From Pisolithus tinctorius (Eukaryota; Basidiomycota; Agaricomycetes; Boletales; Pisolithaceae), in assembly GCA_024663395.1 (NCBI GenBank), contig JANFAH010000003.1, forward strand, positions 2,108,001 through 2,172,000: a stretch of DNA of 64,000 bases, read 5' to 3'. The notes beneath the pieces were generated by a model. The model made no database searches. It was not told the origin of the DNA and worked only from the letters and a program-made list of their open reading frames with translations. This document shows positions 22,093 through 35,743 of the stretch, piece after piece. The position numbers were made by a program, and so were the translations under genes. Every line of letters begins with the position of its first letter. The first letter of the stretch is position 1.

Positions 22093-22919
22093 TCTTCCGC
22101 GCGAGATATAGTGTACGCAAGCGCTCGCGGGTAGTGTTAATGTCTTCCCCCGAATTACTTAGTTTGTTGTATGTACGTTTTCTGAGCACTTCGATTTTCA
22201 GGCCTTGTCTGGAATCTTAATATTGATGATATCGTCTCACGCTGTGGTGCGAGAATGGAAAACAGTTGGGCGCCTTGTGAGTCATCTCAAAGAAGAGGGT
22301 ATTAATTCCAGGTGCATTTTTAGGGGGCGTTGTGAGAGTCCACAAGCAATTTTCATTACATGTTTGCTGGAGCCCTTAGCATGCTGCGTTCCGGATATGC
22401 AATGGATAAAGTTGCCTGATGGTTGCTTCTCCGGCACTTGGCGAACCCGACTTGCGCACACTCACCGCTGCTCGTGAGAGAATACATTCATTAATAAAAG
22501 AAAGGAAAACCCTCGCGGCGAGACCCAGAACGAACAAGGCAGGGTCTTCCGCACCGGGCTGCGTTGGTGGGTGTGCTGGAGAGGGAGGCGATGGTGACGA
22601 GACTCTCGATTGCAAACGCATGTGGCGTAAACCGGGTGAAAGCCATACGTGAGCAGGTGCGAACTTGTTCCTCCAACCCTGGACAAGTCTATTCCTTATC
22701 AACTTACTCAATTTTAGTGCCTTGCCTTGAGGTGATGGAGCATGCACCTCGCTGGCCGTCATCCGATCGGAACGGCTGGCCCGTAGGTCACGATACACCC
22801 TAACGTACCACACCCTGCACTCGATCGGACGCCATCCTCATTACCAATTAGTAGCACACACCTGCGACCAAGTAGTCATCGTCGTTTTTCTGGCGATATC
22901 ATCGCCCCCCTCGCCACTC
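22093..22919. other. Gap without a supported gene
   Basis: 827 bp between paralogue B and RIO2, which converge. Short open frames occur on both strands (for example plus 22419-22652, minus 22376-22813), but none has a recognisable motif or consistent splice structure. Confidence 0.5.
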
Positions 22920-24839
<1,920 letters not shown>

Positions 24840-24945
24840 TATGGTCGTGTCGATCGAGACGAGGGTTTATCGGAGAACTGCCAAGACGGGACATGTCGCC
24901 GGGACTCAGCCACTTTCATCGACGCGGTACACTGTGATACACCAA

Positions 24946-25881
24946 ATGCCTACTGGCAATGCAGCTATCCGCAAGGCCAACAAGGTTAATACATCTCTCC
25001 AGTCCACCGTATGTTTTGGGCCTCTCATGCTCCTATAGGCAACAGCGGCGGAACTCGCAGTTTCTGTCCCCGCCTTGTACCAGGCAGATGGTCGCCAGTA
25101 CGCACTTTCTTCTCCTTTCGCGTGCATCTCTCTAATGCGACTTAGGTTCAGGATCTCCATAAGAACGGCAAAAGACCTCTCCGAGCACGAGCGCGCCCAG
25201 ATATGGGAGTTGTTCGAGGAGAACATGTATACCCTGTACGAACGAGCTCGCAACACGCTCTCTCATTCGCAGCCTTTCTCACGTCGAAAGTTAGCTACGT
25301 CGACTCATCGTTTGGGTGGACCCCAAAATCTAAGAAGCAGGAAATGTTCGATGCACGATCTCGTTTCATAATCGCTTCTCAAGAGGACGCCCTAACTCCT
25401 AACCCGCCGGACATCGTTGCATACACCATTTTTCGCTTCGACAGGGAGGAACGTCAGGATGTCGTTTACTGGTACGCCCTGAGTGATTTTCGTCGACCGA
25501 CTCTTGCATGTCGCGTGTAAGTTACGAACTTCAGGTTTCCAAGAGCGCCAGACATTGTGGTCTTGGGAAACTACTCACGCAGAAACTTTCCGACATCGGC
25601 GCAACATGGGGAATGGAGAAAGTCATGCTCACAGTCTTCAAAGGTTGCGTGTAGGTTGAATGACCTCTGTACCTCTTCTCACCCCCTCCTAGATAACCAG
25701 TTGGCGCTCTCGTTCTATCGCTCTGTCGGGTAGGAAACCTCTTCTAGTCCATCCTCGTCGATGTTTATGATTTCCCTGCAGCTTTTCTATCGATGAGATT
25801 TCGCCAGATCATCTGGCCAATTCAGAAGAGGGAGCTTCACACAACACCGACTATTCCATTCTGTCAATCCCAATACTATGA
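24946..25881 (+). CDS. NAT4: Histone N-alpha-acetyltransferase NAT4/NAA40
   Basis: 207 residues; exons 24946..24984, 25039..25097, 25146..25235, 25295..25471, 25522..25643, 25693..25729, 25782..25881. Motifs of the family include AQIWELFEENMYTL, the SSFGWTPKSKKQEM block, and the GNAT acetyl-CoA loop in SKSARHCGLGKLL. LSFYRSVGF marks the last GNAT strand-helix pair. NAT4 acetylates the N-terminal serine of histones H4 and H2A. An in-frame ATG at 24841 would add 35 residues but would leave almost no space for the divergent RIO2 leader; I prefer 24946, where related fungal proteins seem to begin (MPTGNAAIRKANK). Confidence 0.88.
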
Positions 25882-26028
25882 TACAGGCTCACACGTCCAA
25901 TACTAAGCGGTAACATTTCGGAAGTATGTACATACACCGTACAGAAAAGCGAGCAAATACTAGGTAGGAGATACAATTACATGTCAGAATAGTCCAAGTA
26001 GTGCGTTACAATCACCACGCCCAACATT

Positions 26029-27640
26029 TTAATCAAAGTCCTTGTAAGGTGGGAGGTCCTCTGAATCTTTCTGTTCTCCCTGGTTCTGACTTGCGCCTCC
26101 TCCACCCGCACGAACACGCTCTTGTTCTTCCCTTTCCAGCCGCTTCTTCTCGTCTTCAGCAGATTCGAACTGTGGCTTAGGGGCGCTGGTAGCAGAACGC
26201 TCCACCTCTTCGCGCTCAAGACGTTTCTTTTCTTCTTCAGCGGTCTCCCCGTGCGACTGAGGGCTACCGTAAAGGTCGTCCACCGAGTCCTTTCGGGCTT
26301 GATCGCCTTGCGATCCACTCCGCACATCCTTCAATGAACCACTGGCAGGTCCTGGACCAGAAGGCCCAGCAGAGAGAGGCACACCAGTTTCCGCGACCGT
26401 AGGGACGCCTCCAGGGATGGATGATCCGGGGGAACCCTCACCCACTGGATGCGGACCTGGGGATGGATGTGCGGGAATTGATGCCGGGCTTCTGTTTAAC
26501 GCATTCGGGTCGATAGGTGCGGGTGAAGGGCTCTTGCGTTCAGTTTCGCCTGGGGGCGGAGTCACCGAGAGACCGGGATGTGTTGGCTCTCCTGCCGGTA
26601 TATTGTCAAGCTCAGAAGCATGGCTCTCGCCGAACGAACGTGTGTCAGAGCGAGAAAGGTCAGCCACGGGTAAGGTGGTCAGTCCAGGCCTGTAGTGGTC
26701 AAGAGCCCTTTGGAGAGCTGCACGAGCCCCGGCAGTTTGTTGTGCACCGGTATATGGGTTGTTCTGGGTAGGTGGCAACGCGGGCAAAGCTTCAATGATG
26801 GGATTCGCAGCTTGCGAGAGCAAGATCAATTTCTCGCCATACTGGAAAAGCAGGTCAGCCATCAAGGAGGCAATCTATCACAAGTACTAGTCGCCTACCT
26901 CGCGGATCGCCTCCCACTTCGCCCTCTCGCTATCCCTGACGGCCTTACGCTTCAGGATCAGAATTTCTTTTTCTTGTGACTCGTCATTCTTTTCTGCCCG
27001 AGCCAGTTGATCCTCAAGTTCGGCGATCTGGCGTTCCGCGTTTTTGTCCTGGCTGTGCTCGAGTTTTCTGATGCGAGTTTGCAGGTTGGCACGAGCGTTC
27101 CGCTTCGGTGTAATGGCCGATTCTGCGTCGCGAAGTGCTTTGAGAGGGGACCTGGCAGCATCGAGTTTGACGGCCAACGACGAAGCAATCGATCCATTTA
27201 CGAAATTGAGATACGCCAGCCGATCTGTGACTGCAAGGGAGCAAGCAACATTAGTGACAAATCCGAGGCCGATCGCATCGATGATGCTCACCATCTCTGA
27301 GATCGGCTTCATCACCTTGACCCCAAGTGTACAATTCTTTGCTCTGCGCCTTGGCGTCCCTTGCAAGACTATCCAAGTCGAGCGCAACGCCCTTCTCGGT
27401 CGTGATTATGCGTTGGATGGGCGTGGTATTTGTGTACTGCTGGCCGATGTTGCGCAGCTGGAACTGCAAAGTCTCGAGGGTATGGGACCGGGTTCCACCA
27501 CCTTGGGCAGCTGCTTGATTCGCAGAGGGCTGCTCGCCCCCTCCAGAGGATGCACCAGGGACATGACCAGCCAGGGGGGACTGGTTGATCGCGCTCTGCG
27601 CTTTGTCTGCGATCTGAGAAAAGAAACCTGAAAACGACAT
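26029..27640 (-). CDS. PIL1: Eisosome core component Pil1/Lsp1
   Basis: 497 residues; exons 27640..27292, 27230..26899 and 26841..26029. The N-terminal segment is Gln/Gly-rich; a BAR-like domain spans about residues 50-260 (SKELYTWGQGDEADLRDVTD, RLAYLNFVNGS, LDAARSPLKALRDAE). The C-terminal about 230 residues are Pro/Ser-rich with charged EEKKRLEREE repeats. Pil1 and Lsp1 assemble as half-cylinders under plasma-membrane furrows (MCC/eisosomes), bind PI(4,5)P2 and are regulated by Pkh kinases. The C-terminal extension is longer than in yeast Pil1 (339 residues). NAT4 converges on it, 147 bp apart. Confidence 0.92.
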
Positions 27641-27960
27641 GATACAAGTCTGTAGGGAGGAAGGAAGTCACGAATGCGACGACAGCTGTGGGGGTCGAGG
27701 GTTATATACCCAAATTGCGGCGCAGCCACTATGGCGTCAGTGACGGTGTTGGACTCCAGATCGCTGCGGCTACACAGCCACTTGCCCACACAGGTATTGC
27801 TACACAGACTACACACAACATATTTCATTCATTATAACGGTCTTGCTATGGGAGTCTACAGCGCAGCATTCAAAAACTGGCCTCTCGGATAAAACAAATA
27901 AATCAGCCAGAAGGAAAACGCGAACCAACTCATACAGAAAAAACAGGAAGGCGATGTGCC
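27641..27960. other. Intergenic, no gene seen
   Basis: 320 bp between the PIL1 start and the eIF4E stop on the same strand. No feature recognised. Confidence 0.5.
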
Positions 27961-29064
27961 CTAGACAATGATCTTCTTCGCTGTCTTGCCCTTCTTCTCC
28001 GAGTCCTTGTGGGACAAGAACTCCACCTCGGTCGCAAGCGGCCCTGCCAACTTTTGTGGCTCCGGATATCCAAGGACATTTGTCTTGAAATGCCGCCCTA
28101 TGACCTCGATTCGTTCACGCAACTTGTCCTCTTCCAATGAGGGGGCAAGCCGTGTCCAAATCGAAAGTCGGTAAAACTGAGGTCGCGTCGAGACGATCAC
28201 CCCGGTAATTAGCGACTGTGGGTTAGGGTCTGATGGATCTGCGTTCGTAAGATAGGGGTCGAATGTCTCCCCAATCGCAGCGAGCATCTATCATCGCTTC
28301 AGCGCCCAAAGGAAGCCAACGCTGGGAATGTGCACATACCGTGTAGAGCCACATTTTGTCTACGTTGCCCCTGTTCTTTTCTTTTGGCAGCTGTATACTC
28401 CATTTTCCGCCATGCTTGTTTGCCTCATCTTCCCAAGCCGGGATGATGCCCTCCTTCAAGACTAGGTTTGGTGCGACAAAGTATGCAACATCACTCTGCA
28501 CTCACCTTGAAAAGATAGTAATTGGCTTTCTGAGGAAGTTGTGAGGGAGGTACGATGTGGTTGTACAAGCTAGCAACTTATCAAAATCACGACGACGGCT
28601 GGACAAAGATGACCTACCCCCAGAACTCTTCTACGCTATCGAAACTAATAACTCGTTTGATATCTTCCATCCACCCCTGCGCAGAAGCTGCGCTGGGTGT
28701 CTGAGGAAGCGGTGTCTGAGGGAAGGCGGTACTGGGGGTTTGGGGAAGGTTCCGGCCTTTTGTAGCCGGCGAATCAAACCAAAGTGTCCAAGCCGAGTAA
28801 AGGGGGTGCTGGCAAGTGCAACAGTGAACAATCTAAGATCGGCGGGAGAACGAAAGAGCATACTTTGACGTTGAAATTGGCGGGGTCGCTGAAGACCGTT
28901 CGGATACCCTCAGCTTGGGCCTGCATGTCGACTTCCTGTATTTCGCCAGGTTCAGAGTCATCCCCCGTGGACTTGTGCTTGCTGTTGTCTGGGTTCTCAG
29001 CCAGAGCGGCGTTCAGAGCGGCTTTGTTGGCTTGCTGAGCGGATGCAGGGAGCGTGGAGGCCAT
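27961..29064 (-). CDS. eIF4E: mRNA cap-binding protein eIF4E
   Basis: 298 residues; exons 29064..28864, 28808..28618, 28569..28506, 28453..28340 and 28287..27961. The cap-binding core shows HPLYSAWTLWFDSP, EEFWGLYNHIVPP, YYLFKEGIIPAWEDE (cap-stacking Trp), GGKWSIQLPK and the basic GRHFKTNVLG region. An insert of about 25 residues with three PQTP units follows the first strand; such low-complexity inserts occur in basidiomycete eIF4E as far as I recall. The C-terminal VEFLSHKDSEKKGKTAKK tail is typical. It binds the 5' cap and eIF4G to start translation; the variant type (class I or II) is not decided here. Confidence 0.92.
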
Positions 29065-29256
29065 GCTGGGTTAAAACAAAGACAAAATTAATGCAATCCG
29101 GCTGCTTCTGAGAATCTTTGGGTGTGATACGACTGTCAAAGCCACTATCGAAAAGGCGAGCGAGGAGTCGATGCTTTGTGATTTCCAGTGGGTGGGAGCG
29201 TTGGTGCGTCGTCGTGTTTTTTTCGAGTTATTTATTTCTTATGTGATAAGATGAAA

Positions 29257-29282
29257 ATAATAATAATAACAATAATAATAAT
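29257..29282 (+). repeat. AAT-type microsatellite
   Basis: Interrupted AAT/AAC trinucleotide run in the shared leader between the divergent eIF4E and MTM1 genes, ending 40 nt before the MTM1 start codon. Confidence 0.7.
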
Positions 29283-29322
29283 GACTACGTATTCTCGGCC
29301 GTCCATCGTAGTCGCCTGCAGG

Positions 29323-30480
29323 ATGGACGCATTCCAGGCCAAGCTCGTCGCTGCAGCGATAGGCTCCATGGCAACTTCACTATCGAGTAGGTCCGCGTCT
29401 ACACAGTCCATGCGAGTTGCATAATGAACACACGCTTTGTACAGTGACCCCCTTTGACGTCGTCAAGACCCGCCTTCAGACTCAACCCAAGGAACCGTTG
29501 TTTTCCCGGCCACCGCTCAACAAATGCTGTCAGCCGTCTCACATAACTTGCGTTCGGAACATGTCGTCCCTTGCCAGACCTCTAGAGGAGGTCGTGTGTG
29601 TATATGACCATGGCATGTTGCGTCGCGAACGAGTCAATGGCTTCCTCGATGCTATCCGACACATATGGAGGCATGAGGGCATGCGCGGCCTCTGGAAAGG
29701 TGCTGGAACATCCCTGTAAGTACCACCACCCACACCTGAGAATCAAGACACTAATTTTGGCAAAGCTTAATCGGCGTGCCTTCGTCGACCATGTACATGC
29801 TGACTTACGACCACCTACTGCGAAACGTGTTTCCACATTTTATCTCATCGCCTACCCTCGTACCTCTGGTGGCTGGAATCACTGCTCGGACCGCCATTAC
29901 CACTGCCTTATCCCCCCTTGAACTAATTCGTACTAACCTGCAGTCCACGCCCAAATCACCTGACCAGCCACATACGCTCCCTTCTGTGCTCCGATCAATA
30001 GGGGCAGTCGTCCGAAGACAAGGTGTTCTCTTCCTGTGGCGAGGTCTAGGCCCTACTTTATGGAGAGATGTGCCTTTTAGTGGCATCTACTGGGCAGGGT
30101 ACGAAGGATGGAAGCGCTACTTTGAGTCTCGAGGTCAAAGCGGTGCATACGTCACATTTACTTGTGGGGCCATAAGCGGCACAACAGCCTCTCTACTGAC
30201 GTCCCCTTTTGACGTCCTCAAAACCAGAAGGCAAGCATTACTTATGGCCGGAACAATTCCTTCCCAAGCAAGAGGTACAATACCCCTGTGCCTGCGGATA
30301 ATTCGCACAGAAGGCCTAGCCGCGTTGTTTGCTGGTGTATGGCCACGGACAACCAAGATTGCCCCTGCCTGTGGTATCATGATCGCATGCTTCGAGGTAC
30401 ATTGCCAGAGATCCATTCGGTGACCTTTCGCTGACCCCTTTCACCAGGGCATTGGCAAGTTTTTGGTGAAGAAGGATTAG
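29323..30480 (+). CDS. MTM1: Mitochondrial carrier, Mtm1/SLC25A39-40 type
   Basis: 332 residues; exons 29323..29386, 29445..29715, 29766..30396 and 30448..30480. Three carrier repeats carry the signature motifs TPFDVVKTRLQ, SPLELIRTNLQ and SPFDVLKTRRQ. The long first matrix loop between the first two helices, with Cys residues (NKCCQPSHITC), is typical of the Mtm1/SLC25A39 group rather than ATP or phosphate carriers. Yeast Mtm1 affects mitochondrial manganese/iron handling and Sod2 activation; the human relatives import glutathione. An in-frame ATG at 29281 would add 14 residues. Convergent with VAM7, 146 bp apart. Confidence 0.85.
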
Positions 30481-30626
30481 ACCCCATACCGTCTTGCATA
30501 GCTTTCACATTATGCGACAATATATTGAGCACTCACACATTCGTTTGATGCATCTCTACTGGTTTATGGTATCCGTAATAACTCAACATGGTGTCATTAC
30601 ATGGTCCTCAGCCCAGACAATTATGA

Positions 30627-31724
30627 TCACCCCAACCGATTCAGCTGCTTCTTGGCACTTGAAAGCTTACCACCGACACGGTCGACGTCGTTTGTCAAGC
30701 CATCGAGCATTTCATTGTGTAGCCTGAGCTCTGCACCAATAGCTTCTCCGAGATGCCGTTGGCGCTGCAGGATGGTCGTTAACTGAGACAATTGAGCATC
30801 CTGCTGTTCCATCTGCACTTTCTGCAGCCCAAGTAAGCCATGGTCATCGAGAGGGCGAGTCTGCTCAGTCTCCTGTGGGTTCTTCAGAGCCGCACCGAAT
30901 ACGCGTGAAACGGGTTTGTTGCTCCCGAGGAGGGCAACCCGATCAGACTCGGGTGCGATGGAGACATTGGTGAATGTGCCAGGAGTAGGTGTTGTCAGAG
31001 TATTTGCTCGAGAGGTATGACGGGCCACAGTAACTATCTTGCCCAGCTTCTCGCAGTCGTCCTGCAGTCGCGCGACCATATCGGTCCTGCGCTGTAGTTC
31101 GCCCTCTGCCATCCCCGTCATACCTAGTTCCTGCAACCCCTCCGTCAGAATGCGCACACGAGAGAGGATCTCTGCTAATTTCTTCTTCGCCTGAACGTTT
31201 GCGGTGTGCGAGGCGCCCACGTCACCCCTATCGGAAAGCGTGTCCCGTCTGTTGATGTCCGCACGGGCGTCACGTATGCGGGACTGCAACTCGAGGTGCT
31301 CGTCAAGCCATGACGCCGAGGAGAATTGCATGGAGCCACTCCCAGCAGCTGGTGTTTGCTTTCCAACTGGCACACCCAAGAATTCCCGGAACGCATAGCT
31401 CTCTCTCCACTTGTCCTCTTTAGCGCCAATGATTGCTCGGAGGTACGCCTCGAGCCCCGCTCTACGCTGTTCAATCGTCGAGCTCTCGTCTTTAAACGGG
31501 CCTTTGAAGATGGCAAACGTGTTCTTGGGTGGGAGCACCGCGGGTGGTGGCGAGCCGGTCGACTTGGTGAGTTCGGTGTGGAGTTCGACGAACTCGGAGT
31601 AGCGTCGCCACATCTGCCATGAACGAACGTGAGCTTGTATTTCGATGCGGTATACGACATGGGGTTTGGGTGTCTGCCGCTCTTCGTGCCCGCGAATAGA
31701 GACTGCTTGAATGGCAGCGGCCAT
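30627..31724 (-). CDS. VAM7: Vacuolar Qc-SNARE Vam7 (PX and SNARE domains)
   Basis: 365 residues in one exon, one of very few intronless genes here. A PX domain occupies residues about 5-118 (VVYRIEIQAHVRSWQMWRRY, LPPKNTFAIFKG), expected to bind PI3P on vacuoles. A central helical linker follows. The C-terminal SNARE motif (about 295-360) reads QDAQLSQLTTILQRQRHLGE with the heptad pattern LDGLTNDVDRVGGKL; there is no membrane anchor, as in yeast Vam7. It functions in HOPS-dependent vacuole fusion. It lies 112 bp downstream of SNF4 on the same strand. Confidence 0.92.
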   Translation of the reverse strand: MAAAIQAVSIRGHEERQTPKPHVVYRIEIQAHVRSWQMWRRYSEFVELHTELTKSTGSPPPAVLPPKNTFAIFKGPFKDESSTIEQRRAGLEAYLRAIIGAKEDKWRESYAFREFLGVPVGKQTPAAGSGSMQFSSASWLDEHLELQSRIRDARADINRRDTLSDRGDVGASHTANVQAKKKLAEILSRVRILTEGLQELGMTGMAEGELQRRTDMVARLQDDCEKLGKIVTVARHTSRANTLTTPTPGTFTNVSIAPESDRVALLGSNKPVSRVFGAALKNPQETEQTRPLDDHGLLGLQKVQMEQQDAQLSQLTTILQRQRHLGEAIGAELRLHNEMLDGLTNDVDRVGGKLSSAKKQLNRLG

Positions 31725-31835
31725 GGTGGTATTGACGACTCTAGTCGCGTGCGCACGGCACTGATCTCCACACGACTCAACACAAACAAAGCACGTATCA
31801 TCGGTACATATTATACAACACCTCGCGCCCCTCCA

Positions 31836-33299
31836 TCACGAGCACGGGTTCTCGACAGCCTGCTGCACTTTATCCGTGGAGGACGACGCGCTCTCCTCTA
31901 TTGAATCTATTCCTTCACCAATTGCCACGTTGCCGATGAGATATCGAAGAACGTCACTGAGGGTAATGATGCCCAGCAGCCGACCCTTCTTCCCCCCTCT
32001 TTTTTCCTCCTCCTGAATCTCGCATTGAGCATTGTTCTACGGATGCAAGAACCCAACTGACCTCTCCTTGGACCACGACTAGTCTGTGCACACGACGCTT
32101 CTTGATCAACTGCAGAAGCGTGCCGAGCGAATCTCCAGCTGTGCAGATGACAACCCCAGGAAAATCGGGGGATCGCTGATTCAATGCTTCAGAGATGGTG
32201 AGATCGAGTGCTTGGTAAGCGCCGAGTCGCACAAGTGTCTACCGTAAAGCTTCATTGAGAGTTTCACCTGAGATGCCCAAGTAACGTACGATAACGTCGA
32301 CGGTCTCGTAGAGATTGACTACCACGCCGTCTTTGTCGATGATGGGAACGGCAGATATCGCGCGCTCCGAGAACATGTGCACGACATCAAAGACCGGGGA
32401 GTCCAATGTTGCAGTGGCAATAGGCCAGTAAGGGTTAGTATTATCCGGAGGGGGATTTTGAGAGACATAGGTTCCGATCTTCAATTTGCGCAGGGACAGG
32501 TGGAGTTGTTGTACTTCTCTCGTGCACTTAAAAAAAGAGGTTGATCTTGTGCGAAAGGAAAGGCAATGGGCCATACGTTTATAGATATGAATTTGAGGAG
32601 ACGATACTGGGTCAGGACGGAGACTATGACTTCATGACCCGTTTCAGTGTCATAATCGAGCAGGGGGAGACGGCGGGCGTGGGTTTGGATGAGTAGTTTA
32701 GCGGCATCGTAAAATGTGCTACTTGGATGTTCACGAAGCATCGGGGGAGTTGCTACGCCCAGACTTTTCTCGATGTCTGGAATGATCGTTGAGCAACACG
32801 AGCACATCAGAAGAGAGAAGGTGGACTGGCCTCTCAATGATTCAAGACGGAATGTTTCGACATCTGCTGTGGCGGTATCGTAATTAGCATTATCGTAGTA
32901 GTACTGGATCAAGTGTATGATGTCCAGGACCGTCAGCATGCCTGCAAACTTGGATTTTTCGCTGTTCCAAAGGGGAGCAGACACGACTCCTGCGGGGAAA
33001 TAGAACGATCAATTGCAGATATGCGATCGGAGAGAATCCGGCTTGCCATTGAGGAGAAGACACTGGAGGGCCTTCTTGACGTTGAGTTTGGTGTCGAGGA
33101 CGATGAGCCTGTAGCTGACTGGGAATGCGTCGTAACAGGTGCGACCCTTGAGGACGTTGCGGATGGCGTGGAGTGCGGCATCGTGTGCCTCCTGGGACTG
33201 CACAGGCGGGAGATGGGAGGGTGCTCGTGGCCTGCGGGTTGACGGCTTGCGCTTGGGAGTGCGGGGGGACTGCGTCGGGGACAGCGACGCGTTCATCAT
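31836..33299 (-). CDS. SNF4: AMPK gamma subunit Snf4 (four CBS domains)
   Basis: 400 residues; exons 33299..33047, 32989..32831, 32776..32577, 32526..32290, 32238..32062 and 32012..31836. A basic Pro/Ser N-terminus leads to CBS repeats: FAGMLTVLDIIHLIQYYY, HARRLPLLDYDTETG with VLTQYRLLKFI, AISAVPIIDKDGVVVNLYE, and RRVHRLVVVQGE joined to LLGIITLSDVLRYLIG. Two introns have GC donors: 32990..33046 and 32777..32830. The second is 54 nt long and has no stop in frame, so an unspliced form adding 18 residues is possible. Snf4 relieves Snf1 kinase autoinhibition and binds adenine nucleotides. 121 bp separate its start from the divergent SSH4 start. Confidence 0.93.
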
Positions 33300-33420
33300 G
33301 GGGTGTGTGCGATGAGCTCGACAGTTATTTTTATTATTATTTATGTAGATTAGCATATTACATAATTATGATCGGGGGGCTAGCACATCAACCCCGTCGT
33401 CGTCTCACCCAGTCCCCGTC

Positions 33421-35346
33421 ATGGCTGCGGTCGTTGTCGGTGCGCATGACCAGTCCTACGACGAGCCCAAGGTCGATCTCCAAGTCCCATCATGGCAGGA
33501 CACACTTTTTGGCACAAATCATCAGCCAGACTATCCAGACCAGCCAACTAACACTCCAGACCCGCTGCTCTTCGTTCTCCCGCTTCTCATCGTCCTCTCA
33601 ACCTTCTTTTTCATTCTGCTGCTATTTCTCATATGTATCATATTCATACGCAAACGTCGCGGTATCTCTCTCGGCGACAGCGACGGCCCAACCGATATGA
33701 GTCGAGAAGACTACATCGATGGTGAGGGCGGCTTCGAAGGTGTAGAGTCTCGCTGGCTCGAGAGCGTCGCAGAACCGGTCCGCAGAGAATATCTCAGAGC
33801 CAAAGGTATTCTTGCACTCTCCCCTTTCCATCGGCGCAGCCTTCTCATCTCTTCCCCCGCCTTATAGACTACCAACTCCAATATCCTCCCAACTCACAAC
33901 CAACCGATATCACCTTATCGCAATTTGTATCCATTCAGGAAAAAGGCGTTGCTGCCTGGTCTTTCGAACCAGACGACTTGACCATCAATTCCCTCCTCGT
34001 CCATGCCCGTACAGAGATCACTTTCCTTCCCGACCCTGCCACCGCTTCCAGTGTTCAGTCCAACCTCCCGCTTCCCAAGTTAAACGAAGTCTATTATTGG
34101 GAGGTCAAAATGTTCGATCTTCCGGAAACCACCACCGTCGCCGTCGGATTGGCAACAAAACCTTACCCAGCTTTCCGGTTGCCCGGTTTCAACCGTCATT
34201 CCGTTGCATATCACTCTAACGGTGATAGATGCTATAACTATCCCTTCACCACCACTTCCTTTGGCTCTCCATTAAAAGAGGGCGATGTCCTTGGCGTTGG
34301 TTATCGTCCCCGCAGTGGTACAGTTTTCTTCACCAGAAACGGCCGTAAGATGGAGGATGCGTTTGTTGGCTTCAACCGATTCAACCTATTCCCCACCATT
34401 GGCGCAGACGGTCCGTGCAGCGTTCATGTGAATCTAGGCCAGGCAGGTTTCGTCTTCATCGAGGCGAACGTCAAGAAGTGGGGGCTAGCGCCTAGTGTCG
34501 GAACGCTCGCTCCTCCGCCGGCCTACGGCAGCGAACGTGGTAGCATCCTGCTGGATGTCGGCGGTGGTGTCCGACCTGGTGGGATAACATTTTGCCCTCA
34601 GAGTGCGCCCAGCGCTTCATCTATCCGCTCACCTCGGCGTCACCGCCTCAGACGGCCAAAGAGCACACCTTCCAACAGTCTCCCCACATCATCACTCTCA
34701 CGTGGTACTGGTACTTCTCAGCAGTCGTCGACTCTGCCCCAGCCACCTAGTCCCATTGACGAAGAAACGGATGAAAGCAATGCTGGACCATCAGCTAATC
34801 GTGGATACATCTCACCTACCGATTTACTATTCCATACCCCCCCATTAGAACGCCACCCTCCATTATCATCCGAGGATGAAGGTGGTATACAGGAGGATCC
34901 GCACTCACCATCCTCTTCCCGCTCACGATCTTCCGACAGTGAAGATGGTACGAGTAGTCCCTAACCTCCTGAACCTGTAATGCGGTTCGCTTACCCACTC
35001 TTTACGATATCCAGGTTCGGATTTAACTATCCAGGTACATCCACCACCTGATTCGCCCCACACGCCGGACTCTCCAACCCCGAATCAAGATATTCGTCTA
35101 CAAGCTTTACCCAGTGCTCTCTCGCCGCACCGTGGAGAGATTGACAGCGGGGAGTCGCTTTCAAGGCGCGACCCTCCCGCGTACTCTCCACTGGATGCGT
35201 ACGCTTATCCGGAAGGTGTTCATATTGACTTGCCCGCGGATGTCATAGCTGCTGCGCTAGAAGGGGGCGCGTTGCCTGCCAGCTCGATCGGGCACGGTTC
35301 GAGCACACGATCCGAAAGGCGTCGCACTCGGCGGGAGAGACGATAA
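33421..35346 (+). CDS. SSH4: SPRY-domain Rsp5 adaptor, Ssh4/Ear1 type
   Basis: 598 residues; exons 33421..33805, 33868..34947 and 35015..35346. Residues about 45-75 form one membrane span (LLFVLPLLIVLSTFFFILLL) followed by a basic stop-transfer. A SPRY domain follows at about 170-360 (VYYWEVKMFDLPETTTVAVG, SVAYHSNGDRCYNY, DVLGVGYRPRSGTVFFTRNG). The tail is Ser/Pro-rich and includes PPAY motifs (in APPPAYGS and DPPAYSP), the PPxY type that binds WW domains of the Rsp5 ubiquitin ligase. The yeast relatives direct vacuolar and endosomal membrane proteins into multivesicular bodies. The combination TM-SPRY-PPxY makes the family call strong. Confidence 0.88.
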
Positions 35347-35743
35347 GGTGGATATATCACGATGGTTAGTTGAGGGGTTCCTCTTGTGATGAGGTACACA
35401 TCAGTACTCACTGTTATGCTTGATCGCGATTTTAGGGTTCATACGCAAGCTCTGTAACATCGCATCTAGGATAAAGTAATCTCTACTTTTCCACTTACCG
35501 ACGTCGTACGCTATGTATTATGGACTTATCATTTCACGTCCACCCTTGAACCCAAGACACTGAAACATGGAGGGCGACCCAACGTGTACAAAAAGCTGAC
35601 AGCGATGTGATTATTCCTTTACAATTGTAGATCTATAATTTTAATTCTGGGCATGCATAGCTCTCCATGAATATGACAGATTTTGATGTACCATCCAGTA
35701 GCCAACTAAGTCCTTTGATGGGGTATACCAAAAGGCATCTTTC
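35347..35743. other. Convergent intergenic region, no gene seen
   Basis: 397 bp between the stop codons of SSH4 and the aspartyl-tRNA synthetase gene; expected to hold both 3' ends. Confidence 0.5.

Noticed and set aside
22205..22813. Short open frames on both strands between paralogue B and RIO2
   Set aside because: No conserved motif, no consistent splicing, low coding potential by eye.
24841..24945. Upstream in-frame start for NAT4
   Set aside because: Would begin 2 bp from the divergent RIO2 start codon and leave no leader; the downstream MPTGN start matches the family better.
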